Below, one piece after another: positions 7,345 to 15,432 of a stretch of 28,873 bases of DNA (within the stretch, counting starts at the first letter, position 1; every line of letters begins with the position of its first letter). The notes below the pieces were generated by a model. It had not been told where the DNA came from, made no database searches, and saw only the letters and a list, made by a program, of their open reading frames with translations. This DNA is from Candidatus Dadabacteria bacterium. GTDB taxonomy: Bacteria; Desulfobacterota_D; UBA1144; Nemesobacterales; CSP1-2. The stretch is from assembly GCA_022615255.1 (NCBI GenBank), contig JAKEHC010000193.1, forward strand, positions 1-28,873, written 5' to 3'. Position numbers and translations under genes: made by a program.

Positions 7345-7845
7345 TGTTAAAACTCCCTAGTTTTTTCAATTATCCTAATATAATAACACAGATCTTAATA
7401 TTCAAGGCATTAGTTTACTGCAGTGTTGTCAGTTTAGAACTGATATAACTAAACGGTTAAGCATAAGATCAGACATATATGTTTCCTTTTTGAGTTCACA
7501 CGGTTCATTTGTTTATGGAGGGTTATATATTACTAAAGATATGTGACTAAACCTAGCTCCCTAAGTTAACATAATATATCTTATCAGACATTAATAGTCT
7601 ATATTACAAAACATTATATTAAATATGATGGATAAACGTCAGAGTTCTTATTTAATGATTTTAGTTTACTTAGCGGTGAACTTATTACTTTTTGAGTACT
7701 TGTTTTCTTTATCATTATGTTTCACACTTTTCCATACTTGTCATACACTTTATTACTGAAATTTATGTTTAGTTTAAAGACCTTGAGTTGTAATGGATTA
7801 ATTAAAATTCAATATATACGGTTATCGTAATATTGACACTCAATA
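7345..7845. other. 501-nt AT-rich intergenic region
   Basis: It holds the upstream region of the zinc-ribbon gene (TATTAT/TAATAT-like boxes within about 40 nt of 7344). It also has a short perfect inverted repeat TCAGTT-tag-AACTGA at 7429-7443, a possible small hydrophobic ORF at 7625-7759, and TTGTAA at 7788-7793 with AT-rich -10-like sequence near 7811-7818 in front of the hydrolase gene. No RNA gene or terminator was recognised. Confidence 0.5.
7625..7759 (+). CDS. Possible 44-aa membrane peptide
   Basis: ATG ATG start, then a basic DKR segment and a continuous hydrophobic run (LMILVYLAVNLLLF) before a Cys/His-containing end; stop TGA at 7757-7759. TATATT at 7615-7620 lies just upstream, but there is no Shine-Dalgarno. 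Hydrophobic chance ORFs are expected in T-rich DNA, so this is only a candidate. Confidence 0.2.
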   Translation: MMDKRQSSYLMILVYLAVNLLLFEYLFSLSLCFTLFHTCHTLYY

Positions 7846-9492
7846 ATGAATAAGTACTTGTACAATAGTAGAGCTCGAGTTAAATTATATACCGTTATAA
7901 CAATGTTAGGACTCTTATGTCTTGTAATATCAGCCTGCAATAATTCGGATAATACCCGACCGAATATTCAAGTAAAGTGGGGAGAATGTCCTGACTTTAT
8001 TGATCCTGATGAGAAAGGAGCTGAATGCACTACCATTGATATGCCCCTTAATCATCTGGAAGGCATTAATCAAAAAATCCCAATTTTTGTGTATCGTGTT
8101 CTTGGAAAAGCCCCTAAGAAAAAGGGGCAGATATGGTTTCTTCAGGGAGGTCCGGGCGATACCAACGCAGTATTTGCACAACTCTTTTTTCTTATTACCG
8201 ACAGATTTCCTGAATGGGATTTTTATTCACCTGAGCATAGGGGAGTAGGACTCTCAGCCAATTTAAATTGTAACGACCAGCCGCTCCAAGATCCTGATTA
8301 CCTCCAGTGGTGCATAGATTTTCTAGAGGATACCTGGGGTGATAATTTAAAGGACTTTTCAACAACTAATGCAGCATTTGATGTAATAAATCTAATAGAT
8401 ATCTTAAGGGAAAAAGATAAACAAGTATTCATTTACGGCGGTTCTTACGGAACATACTGGATACAAAGGATGCTTCAAATAGATCCCAATATAGCAAATG
8501 GAGTTATTTTAGACTCGATTTGCCCGGCATCGGATTGCTTTCTTGATAATTTCGATGCAAATCAAAACTTTATGGGAATGCAGATAATGGAAATCTGCAA
8601 TGAAGACGTTGTATGCAGTGAAAAACTGAGAACGATTGACGCCGATGCTTGGCAGGCGGTTGGAAAGGTTTTTCAAAAAGTGGATGAGGGTATTATTTGT
8701 GCCGGTTGTAATAGCGATGAATGTATGAACATAAAGGAAACATTTGATAGAGAAACACTCAGAAACATTCTGGCAGTGATGGCAGGAGATTGGTGTTTTA
8801 GACCTATAATACCACCTCTAATCTATCGTTTAAACCGCTGTAATGGAAGCGATCAGATAGCATTAAACAACTTTCTTCAATCTCTTTCCGGCGGGAACGA
8901 TGAAAATAATGGAGATAGTGGCCCAGAGCTCGATTCACAAGCGCTTAGTGATCACATAAGCCTTTCCGAGTTATTCATGGGAATAAGCTTAGAGAAAGCC
9001 GAAGCCGTAGCAAACAGTGCATTCTTTTCTGACGATACTTCACTAGGTCTAGCTGAGATTAATAATACTGGAGAATGGCCTGTATATGGTAAAGACGATT
9101 TTATCGGTGGAGTACCCGATACCGACATACCTGTGCTTATGCTTAATAGCACAATAGACGGCGCTACGCCGTTGAGCGTTGCTGAGCAGGCTAAGAGTTT
9201 TTTTAATAAAGATCATCAATCATTTATTCCCGTTCCGTTTGCTTCTCATGGCGTGATATTTACTTCTTATACAACAGATATTGTGAAAACGGGAGTGGCA
9301 TGTGTAGTACCAACTCCGCCTAATTGGACAACATGTGGATTGGAAATGATGTTTGATTTTATAGAGGGACCAACCGAAGAGCTAAACACATCATGCTTAA
9401 ATAATATTTACAAGCTTGAGTTTAGTGGCACATCTGAAATAACCCGTATTTTGAGTCAGATTAATTTCGGGACTGATGATATGTGGGAATAA
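7846..9492 (+). CDS. Alpha/beta-hydrolase lipoprotein, S33 peptidase-like
   Basis: Predicted lipoprotein with a lipobox ISAC and lipidated Cys31. The 548-residue product has the fold of proline iminopeptidase/tripeptidyl aminopeptidase-type hydrolases: oxyanion motif FLQGGPG, EHRGVG, nucleophile elbow GGSYG with Ser200, acid in STIDGATP (Asp438) and ASHG with His468. Cysteines scattered through the mature part, including CxxC and CN spacings around 280-290, suggest disulfides and an envelope location. The substrate is probably a peptide or an ester and cannot be read from the sequence. The start follows a long gap without a Shine-Dalgarno. A second lipoprotein gene follows after 39 nt, with its own promoter. 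Confidence 0.85.
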   Translation: MNKYLYNSRARVKLYTVITMLGLLCLVISACNNSDNTRPNIQVKWGECPDFIDPDEKGAECTTIDMPLNHLEGINQKIPIFVYRVLGKAPKKKGQIWFLQGGPGDTNAVFAQLFFLITDRFPEWDFYSPEHRGVGLSANLNCNDQPLQDPDYLQWCIDFLEDTWGDNLKDFSTTNAAFDVINLIDILREKDKQVFIYGGSYGTYWIQRMLQIDPNIANGVILDSICPASDCFLDNFDANQNFMGMQIMEICNEDVVCSEKLRTIDADAWQAVGKVFQKVDEGIICAGCNSDECMNIKETFDRETLRNILAVMAGDWCFRPIIPPLIYRLNRCNGSDQIALNNFLQSLSGGNDENNGDSGPELDSQALSDHISLSELFMGISLEKAEAVANSAFFSDDTSLGLAEINNTGEWPVYGKDDFIGGVPDTDIPVLMLNSTIDGATPLSVAEQAKSFFNKDHQSFIPVPFASHGVIFTSYTTDIVKTGVACVVPTPPNWTTCGLEMMFDFIEGPTEELNTSCLNNIYKLEFSGTSEITRILSQINFGTDDMWE

Positions 9493-9496
9493 AGGC

Positions 9497-9525
9497 TTGT
9501 AACAAGTATTGAAAACTAATATAAT
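9497..9525 (+). promoter_or_regulatory. Promoter TTGTAA-17-TATAAT, leaderless for the next gene
   Basis: -35 TTGTAA at 9497-9502, 17-nt spacer, -10 TATAAT at 9520-9525. The hexamer ends 6 nt before ATG 9532, so the transcript should begin at or within a base or two of the start codon. No Shine-Dalgarno is present. This is the best two-part promoter in the window. Confidence 0.65.
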
Positions 9526-9531
9526 TCCAAT

Positions 9532-10101
9532 ATGAGAAATTTTCGAGTATGTTTTATAACAACAATAATTTTACTTTTTTCTATAGTTCTTATATCGTGC
9601 AAAGATAAATCTGACCAAAACGTTACAGTCTCAATGAAAAAAGACTCTGAGACTGAACAAACTTATACTGACCCATTTGTTTACTGTGAAGCTGTGGGCA
9701 ATGTTGACTCTCCTGATTCCAGATATGTTGGACGACAGGTGCCAGAGGTAATTGCCCGCGGTTTACAGAAGGCTTTTGAAGCGCCTGCAGACGCACCTCT
9801 CGAGACATTCATAAGAGGAACTTACTGGCGCTGTATGGACGGGAAAGTATATGCTTGTAATGTTGGAGCAAACCTGCCATGCGATCAGAAAGCGGATACA
9901 AGCCGCGAGCCAAATCAAGGAATGACAGATTATTGTGAATCCAACCCAGATTCCGAATTTATCCCCGCATATGCCTCAGGTCGAGCTACGGTTTATGAAT
10001 GGAGATGCAAGGGTAAAGAACCCGAAATTGTTAAAGAAATTTCTAAGCCTGACGCAGGGGGCTATATATCCAATATCTGGTATGAGATAACTCCTAACTG
10101 A
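9532..10101 (+). CDS. Cys-rich lipoprotein of unknown function
   Basis: The 189-residue product has a lipoprotein signal with LISC and lipidated Cys23. The mature part begins with a charged linker, then a compact domain with evenly spread cysteines (YCEAVGN, YWRCMDGKVYACNVGANL, PCDQKAD, YCESNP, WRCKGKEP), most likely disulfide-bonded in the envelope. WRCMDG and ACNVGANLPC look like conserved-family signatures; I recall similar uncharacterised proteins but no assigned function. Its leaderless-type promoter makes it independently transcribed from the hydrolase lipoprotein 39 nt upstream. It is convergent with the serine hydrolase gene, with 4 nt between the stops. Confidence 0.75.
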   Translation: MRNFRVCFITTIILLFSIVLISCKDKSDQNVTVSMKKDSETEQTYTDPFVYCEAVGNVDSPDSRYVGRQVPEVIARGLQKAFEAPADAPLETFIRGTYWRCMDGKVYACNVGANLPCDQKADTSREPNQGMTDYCESNPDSEFIPAYASGRATVYEWRCKGKEPEIVKEISKPDAGGYISNIWYEITPN

Positions 10102-10105
10102 AGAT

Positions 10106-11392
10106 CTACTGCGGAAGTTTTATGCCAGTTTCATTGCAATATGATGGAGGCTTGTGACCCTGGATATGACGGTAATAAGTGTCTGCAAATTCTTGAGATG
10201 ATAAAAGTGTATCCAACACCCCACTATGTAGGTCTACTATTCCATCATCGTCTGTTGCGCTGTTTTTGGTAATTCCTATCGCTAATTCTAAACAGGGGAG
10301 CCACATAAAAAATGAGTTATAACCAAGAGTCTCACCATTTTTATACCATATAGGCCCAATATTTTCTCTATAAGTATAATCCATGCCTAAGCCATAGCCA
10401 TCCTTTTCTTTAATATCAGTTACTGGTTTTCCAGTTTCTGCCGAGACAAGACTTGTAATCTCTTCAAATTGTTTTTGTGGAATTACTTTGCCACTAAACA
10501 AACCAACTACAAAGCGGGTAAGGTCAAAAGAATTTGAAACAAGTGCGCCAGCGGCATCAGCCCATGAGGGATTATAATCTGTTATATCGGTATTGTCTGG
10601 GAAAATCCCTGTTAGGTTGTAGCCATGAACCACTCTTTGCATTATATCTTCGGGATATGGCATAGGAAGATAGTATGTATTTATCAATTTATTTTTATCC
10701 CAGCTTAATATCTGTTCCTTAATGACCTCATTGAAAGATTTACCGGTAACCCTCTCTACAATCATTCCAGCTAGTACGTAATTTGTATTAGAATAATTCC
10801 AACCTTTTCCAGGTTTGAAGATTGTATTTGGCTTTTTATTATAGGCTAAACTCGCAAGTGATTTTGGTGTCCATTGTTTATACGGACCTTTTTTTACAGC
10901 ATTCCAAAAAGTCTTAACATCCTCATCGCTATAGCTTTTAATACCACTGGTCATATTTAATAATTGCTTGATGGTCACCCTACCCCACTTTGAATACTCA
11001 GGTAAATACTTTTCTATAGGGTCATCAATATCAAGTAGACCTAATGCTTCGAGCCGCAATACAAGCGCCGAGGTGAACGTTTTGGTGATACTACCGATTT
11101 GAAACAGGTTTTGAATGGTAACATTTGTAGCTTCATTCCTATTATCAGGATTCAAGATTGTTTCACCACTTGTATAATTCCTTAGCGTAGATTCTCCAGG
11201 AATACTTATGCTGACTGATACCCCTGGAATACTATAATTAATACGGACCTGGTCAATCTTTTCTTGTAATTTGGCATTCAACCAATGCCCTTCTGCAACA
11301 TAGGCTATAGAATTCAGTCGCCACAAAAGTAAAACAGGGATTAACCAAATAGTGGTTTTTTTTAACTTAATAATGAAAGATAGTTTGCTCAT
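10106..11392 (-). CDS. Secreted serine hydrolase, beta-lactamase class C / DD-peptidase fold
   Basis: Exported hydrolase of the S12 type, 428 residues. The N-terminal signal (basic KLKK, then a hydrophobic run to about residue 31) is followed by SITK with nucleophile Ser101 and Lys104, and by YSN at 200-202. The third motif, HTG or KTG in relatives, appears as KNG (351-353) in WYKNGETLGYNS. It resembles D-alanyl-D-alanine carboxypeptidase R61-type and esterase relatives more than true AmpC enzymes, so an antibiotic-resistance role should not be assumed. TATAAA at 11399-11404 ends 6 nt before the ATG without a Shine-Dalgarno, which fits a leaderless mRNA. It is divergent from the SDR gene across 89 nt. 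Confidence 0.87.
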   Translation of the reverse strand: MSKLSFIIKLKKTTIWLIPVLLLWRLNSIAYVAEGHWLNAKLQEKIDQVRINYSIPGVSVSISIPGESTLRNYTSGETILNPDNRNEATNVTIQNLFQIGSITKTFTSALVLRLEALGLLDIDDPIEKYLPEYSKWGRVTIKQLLNMTSGIKSYSDEDVKTFWNAVKKGPYKQWTPKSLASLAYNKKPNTIFKPGKGWNYSNTNYVLAGMIVERVTGKSFNEVIKEQILSWDKNKLINTYYLPMPYPEDIMQRVVHGYNLTGIFPDNTDITDYNPSWADAAGALVSNSFDLTRFVVGLFSGKVIPQKQFEEITSLVSAETGKPVTDIKEKDGYGLGMDYTYRENIGPIWYKNGETLGYNSFFMWLPCLELAIGITKNSATDDDGIVDLHSGVLDTLLSSQEFADTYYRHIQGHKPPSYCNETGIKLPQ

Positions 11393-11463
11393 AATCCATT
11401 TATACTACAGAAAACACTGCCTTACAATATAACTTCTATATAATAAAACATTCGCACTACTTC

Positions 11464-11472
11464 TGGTATACT
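11464..11472 (+). promoter_or_regulatory. Extended -10 promoter for the SDR gene
   Basis: TGGTATACT fits TG-n-TATAAT with one mismatch. It ends 9 nt before ATG 11482, so the leader would be 0-4 nt. No clear -35 and no Shine-Dalgarno are visible. Confidence 0.45.
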
Positions 11473-11481
11473 CTGGCATTA

Positions 11482-12198
11482 ATGAAGCTAAAAGAGAAAA
11501 CAGCACTGATTACAGGTGCAGGCAGTGGAATTGGAAAAACAATAGCCAAAGCTTATGTAAAAGAAGGCGCTTCTGTAATAATATGCGGACGGAATGAAGA
11601 TAGCTTAATAAAAGCTTGTAAAGAGATCTCGCCGTATGGCGAGATAGAATATTTAAAGATAAATATCGTAAAAAGAAACGAGGTGAAAAAACTTGCTAAT
11701 CGAGTGAAGGAAAAATGGAATAGACTAGATATTTTGGTAAATAACGCAAGTATCCTGGGTGTTCGCAGTTCTATTATAGATTACCCTGAGGATACTTGGG
11801 ATGAAGTTATCAATGTAAATCTTAATGGCCAATTCTTTGTAATAAAGGCGGTTCTCCCCTTTATTCTCAAATCAAATAATGGTTCGATCATCAATGTTTC
11901 ATCAAGCGTAGGCAGAAAGGGCAAAGCACTCTGGGGAGCTTATGCAGCATCTAAGTTTGGTTTAGAAGGTTTAACTCAAGTTTTAGCAGATGAACTAAGC
12001 TCCTCTGACTTAAGGATAAACTCTATAAACCCAGGTGGTACAAGAACGGAAATGAGGGCAAAAGCCTATCCAAACGAAGATCCTATGACATTACCTACTC
12101 CAGATGAGATTATGCCGATATTTTTGCATCTTGCTTCGGACGAATCAAAAGGCGTAACAGGAAAGATGTTTGATGCCAGAGACTGGATTGGTAAATAG
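11482..12198 (+). CDS. Classical short-chain dehydrogenase/reductase
   Basis: NAD(P)-dependent oxidoreductase, 238 residues. It has TGAGSGIG at 11-18, NNAS at 87-90, catalytic Asn113 in NVNLNG, Ser141, and YAASK with Tyr154 and Lys158, so the tetrad is complete, unlike the SDR at 5542-6333. The C-terminus (LHLASDESKGVTGKMFDA) resembles YciK-like SDRs rather than FabG, but the substrate cannot be assigned. It is convergent with lutC, 73 nt away. A weak 6-bp hairpin in that gap (12256-12278) has no T-tract. Confidence 0.9.
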   Translation: MKLKEKTALITGAGSGIGKTIAKAYVKEGASVIICGRNEDSLIKACKEISPYGEIEYLKINIVKRNEVKKLANRVKEKWNRLDILVNNASILGVRSSIIDYPEDTWDEVINVNLNGQFFVIKAVLPFILKSNNGSIINVSSSVGRKGKALWGAYAASKFGLEGLTQVLADELSSSDLRINSINPGGTRTEMRAKAYPNEDPMTLPTPDEIMPIFLHLASDESKGVTGKMFDARDWIGK

Positions 12199-12271
12199 TA
12201 GAGAATATAATAACTTAAAGTGGTTTCTTAGATTATATTATTCAAGACATTAAATTAGTTATAGTATAATA

Positions 12272-12994
12272 TTAACTATCATATATAATAATATGTAATT
12301 CTTTTGGTCCATGGACACCGAGAGTAATAGAAAGTTCAATATCACCTGTTCTACTTGGACCAGTGATAAATGTTATACAACTAGTAAGGTTTTTAAGTGA
12401 GCCCGATTCACCAACAGTATTTGCCAATAAAAAAAACAAATCTTTTGAGTTCTCTATAATTTCATCGGACTTGACGATTGCAATATGAACAGGAGGTATT
12501 AGAGAAATCGATCGCGGTTGCCTTTCGTTAGTTATTAAAACTATAGTCCCTGTCTCCGCTATACAGAAATCACCTTCAGTAATCCCTATATCTGCCTCTG
12601 CCATTTGCTCTTTACTATACGGAGATACGAATCCTAATCCTTTAATTTCGAGAAATTCACGAAGATTTATTTGCTTTAAAAAGCCCGATTCCCAAATCGC
12701 TAGAGATTTTGCGTCGTGTTCTTCAACCAATCTAGTTACATAATGCTTTATTTCATCCTCACTCTTTACTATAAAAACATTCCCATTTACTTTTGTTACC
12801 TCATTCATAAACATATCTAGTAGAAACGATTTTTTTTCAATCATATTTCTACGAATAATCTCTAGCTTTTGTTGAGTTTCCTTATAGCTTGATGAAGCTT
12901 TAGATATATATTCGTTCCCTCCTCGAACAATTGCTAGGCGATGGAGTCCTATTCTTATCCGTTTTAATATATCTTCCCTAGAATTGCTAATCAT
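12272..12994 (-). CDS. lutC: LutC-like LUD-domain protein, L-lactate utilization
   Basis: Third gene of the lutABC operon, needed with LutA and LutB to oxidise L-lactate to pyruvate. It is a 240-residue protein with one LUD (DUF162) domain. Diagnostic segments are ADIGITEGDFCIAETGTIVL (about 134-153), PPVHIAIV, and FITGPSRTGDIE followed by GVHGPKELHIII at the C-terminus. It lies 25 nt after lutB on the same strand, with only a weak GGGTG before its ATG, so translational coupling is likely. It ends inside a 6-bp inverted repeat. Confidence 0.88.
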   Translation of the reverse strand: MISNSREDILKRIRIGLHRLAIVRGGNEYISKASSSYKETQQKLEIIRRNMIEKKSFLLDMFMNEVTKVNGNVFIVKSEDEIKHYVTRLVEEHDAKSLAIWESGFLKQINLREFLEIKGLGFVSPYSKEQMAEADIGITEGDFCIAETGTIVLITNERQPRSISLIPPVHIAIVKSDEIIENSKDLFFLLANTVGESGSLKNLTSCITFITGPSRTGDIELSITLGVHGPKELHIIIYDS

Positions 12995-13019
12995 TATTAA
13001 ACACCCATTCTAATAGGCT

Positions 13020-14441
13020 CTAAAATTCTAAATCCTTTATCTCCTTCCACTGTTTTCTAAAAGGTATTTTTGAGATTGCAGGGAAATCGCGCTTTTTCGT
13101 CCAGCGTGAAAATGGAAACGGTAGTGATACGAGTCTTCCATGTCGGATCCAAGGTTTCTGTAAAATGTATGACAATCGTAAAGCCAAATTGTAGAAGCTT
13201 GTATTCTCCATAGTAAATCTCCAGAGCTTTACAGCAATACGCAGAAGAAACCTTGCCCCTACCCTTTTATCGTTTATAACCCTTGCTCTGAGTTCCAATA
13301 ATACCCTTGGTATATTGATTTTTACAGGACAAACATCCTTACAAGCTCCGCATAGTGAGGAGGCAAATGGAAGATCACTAGCTTTATCAATCCCGAGGAG
13401 CTGAGGGGTAATTATAGCGCCAATTGGACCTTGGTATACCCAACCATAGGAATGCCCGCCCACCTTTTTATATACCGGACATATATACAGGCAGGCGCCG
13501 CATCTAATACAGTATAATGATTCTCTTGTTTCTTCGTTAGATAAAATCTTAGACCTGCCATTATCCATGATAACCAGGTGAAATTCTTCAGGACCATCAA
13601 GGTCACTATTTCTTTTTGGACCCGTTATGAGGGAAACATAAGTAGACATCTTCTGACCAGTGGCGCTACGGATAAGGATATTTAGAAAAATGGGTAAATC
13701 TTCAAACCGTGGGATTACTTTTTCTATTCCCATTAGAGCTACATGAATTCTGGGAACGGTAGTTGTAAGCCGTGCATTACCTTCGTTTTCAACAATAACG
13801 ATTGTTCCAGTCTCCGCCACAGAAAAATTAACCCCTGAAACTCCCATGTCGGCATTAAGAAACTCATTCCTTAATTTTTCTCTTGCTATTTTTGTTAAAT
13901 CTTCAGGCTCATTAAAGTAAGGGGTATTTAATTTCTCTACAAACAGTTTAGAAATATCATCCTTTGTTTTATGGATTGCTGGAGCAATAATGTGAGATGG
14001 GCGCTCATTTGCGAGTTGAATTATATACTCACCAAGGTCTGTTTCTACAACTTTTATTCCTGCTCCTTCAAAAGAATGGTTAAGCTCTATCTCCTCAGTA
14101 GCCATAGACTTACTTTTTACTACCGATTTCACTTTGTGTTTTTGTGCTATATCCAAGATTATTTCACATGCTTCATTAGCGTCACTTGCCCAATGGACGT
14201 TTCCACCAGCGTTTATTACGTTAGCCTCAAGCATTTCTAAGTACCCATCAAGATGGTCTATAGTCCATTCTTTTATTCTTCTTGCACTTACTCTTAGTTG
14301 TTCCCAGTCTTGAAATTCTCTAACAGCCCTCCAACGAACATTTCTAAACTGGTCAATTGCTTTATTGAGTGCTCTTTGAAGTTTTATGTTTTTGAGAGCA
14401 ATTGCAGAGTCTTTTTCAAAGCTTAATTTAATGTTTTCCAT
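13020..14441 (-). CDS. lutB: LutB-like iron-sulfur protein, L-lactate utilization
   Basis: Iron-sulfur subunit of the LutABC lactate oxidation system, 473 residues. It has an N-terminal LUD domain (about 60-295) with GVSGVNFSVAETGTIVIVEN and SLITGPKRNSD. A ferredoxin-like region follows, with CIRCGACLYICP (Cys311, 314, 317, 321) and CGACKDVCP (Cys364, 367, 371). The C-terminal tail is rich in Trp/Phe/Arg, as in YkgF/LutB proteins. It is 34 nt downstream of lutA. The electron acceptor is not evident from the sequence. Confidence 0.92.
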   Translation of the reverse strand: MENIKLSFEKDSAIALKNIKLQRALNKAIDQFRNVRWRAVREFQDWEQLRVSARRIKEWTIDHLDGYLEMLEANVINAGGNVHWASDANEACEIILDIAQKHKVKSVVKSKSMATEEIELNHSFEGAGIKVVETDLGEYIIQLANERPSHIIAPAIHKTKDDISKLFVEKLNTPYFNEPEDLTKIAREKLRNEFLNADMGVSGVNFSVAETGTIVIVENEGNARLTTTVPRIHVALMGIEKVIPRFEDLPIFLNILIRSATGQKMSTYVSLITGPKRNSDLDGPEEFHLVIMDNGRSKILSNEETRESLYCIRCGACLYICPVYKKVGGHSYGWVYQGPIGAIITPQLLGIDKASDLPFASSLCGACKDVCPVKINIPRVLLELRARVINDKRVGARFLLRIAVKLWRFTMENTSFYNLALRLSYILQKPWIRHGRLVSLPFPFSRWTKKRDFPAISKIPFRKQWKEIKDLEF

Positions 14442-14475
14442 CGAACTCTCAGTTTCTCCAAAGAATCAAATTCTG

Positions 14476-15225
14476 TCATCTATTTGAAAGAAGCTCAGCA
14501 ATATGCATGGTTTTAACTGGTATATTCATTCGATTAAGAGCACCACCGATGTGCATAAGGCACCCCATATCTGTAGAAAGAATAGTATCCGCACCACTCT
14601 CAATAATGCTTTCTATTTTTTCATCCAATATAGAAACAGACACGTCGGGGAATTTTATCGAGAATGTTCCTCCAAACCCACAGCATGTCTCAGGTGATTT
14701 CATCTCCATAAAATCAATACCCTTAACCGATTTTATCAACTTCCTTGGCTCGTCTTGAATCCTGAGTTCTCGGAGGGCATGACACGAATCATGGTATGTT
14801 ACCCTTCCTTTATAAGTTGCACCCACATCATCTACTTTTAATACGTTTACTAAAAACTCAGAAAACTCATAGGTTCTGGTGGATAATAATTCAACCATAT
14901 TCGACGTCTTTTGATCATCGTGGAAGAGTTCTTTATAAAAAACTCTCACCATAGATGTACACGAGCCTGATGGGGAAACGATAAATTCATCCCGATCAAA
15001 AATAGAAAGGAATCTTTTTGCAAGTAATTTTGCATCTTGACGAAACCCGGTGTTGAAAGCTGGCTGCCCACAACAAGTTTGTTTTTCCGGGAAGCCTACT
15101 TCAACACCAAGTCTTTTTAGTACTTTAACCATGCTTACACCAACCTGCGGAAATAAAGCATCTACTAAGCATGTAATAAAAAGTGATACTTTGATTTTCT
15201 TGTCTGCTTCCTTTATGAGATACAA
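14476..15225 (-). CDS. lutA: LutA-like CCG-domain protein, L-lactate utilization
   Basis: First gene of lutABC. The 249-residue product carries two CCG (cysteine-rich) domains typical of LutA/YkgE and of the GlpC/HdrB type, which bind iron-sulfur clusters. The first has TCCGQPAFNTG and the second has YHDSCH and ETCCGFGGTF. Homologues usually begin at the KVSLFITCLVD strand. The frame opens at TTG 15225 with AAAGGA about 8 nt upstream, which favours this non-ATG start. On the minus strand TTGACT at 15279-15274 is a plausible -35, but the matching -10 is poor. No lactate permease or GntR-type lutR is adjacent. Confidence 0.9.
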   Translation of the reverse strand: MYLIKEADKKIKVSLFITCLVDALFPQVGVSMVKVLKRLGVEVGFPEKQTCCGQPAFNTGFRQDAKLLAKRFLSIFDRDEFIVSPSGSCTSMVRVFYKELFHDDQKTSNMVELLSTRTYEFSEFLVNVLKVDDVGATYKGRVTYHDSCHALRELRIQDEPRKLIKSVKGIDFMEMKSPETCCGFGGTFSIKFPDVSVSILDEKIESIIESGADTILSTDMGCLMHIGGALNRMNIPVKTMHIAELLSNR

Positions 15226-15402
15226 AGTTGTTTTCCTTTCTTAATTTGATTATTGTGATTAATGTGTGGCTGAAGTCAATATGTTTGTTTATTTTGGGGG
15301 TTGAATTTAGCAATAGCGGAATAAACTTTCAGTACAAATGAGTTAATTACCGCAAAGCTTAAGAGTGTTATCCTATAGATTTGTTTCATTAATTTCCACT
15401 CA

Positions 15403-15411
15403 TGTTAAAAT
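15403..15411 (+). promoter_or_regulatory. Extended -10 promoter, nicotinamidase-like gene
   Basis: TGTTAAAAT fits TG-n-TATAAT with one mismatch. TTGTTT at 15381-15386 is a possible -35 with a long 19-nt spacer. The leader of about 15 nt contains GAGG, 7-8 nt before ATG 15433. Confidence 0.4.
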
Positions 15412-15432
15412 AGCTTTACTTGAGGCTTAACT

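Noticed and set aside
10106..11392. Reading the serine hydrolase as an AmpC antibiotic-resistance gene
   Set aside because: Motif 3 and overall sequence resemble carboxypeptidase/esterase relatives, and no ampR-like regulator is adjacent.
12256..12278. Hairpin TAGTTA-n11-TAACTA as bidirectional terminator between the SDR and lutC
   Set aside because: Only 6 A/T-rich base pairs, an 11-nt loop and no T-tract; too weak to call.
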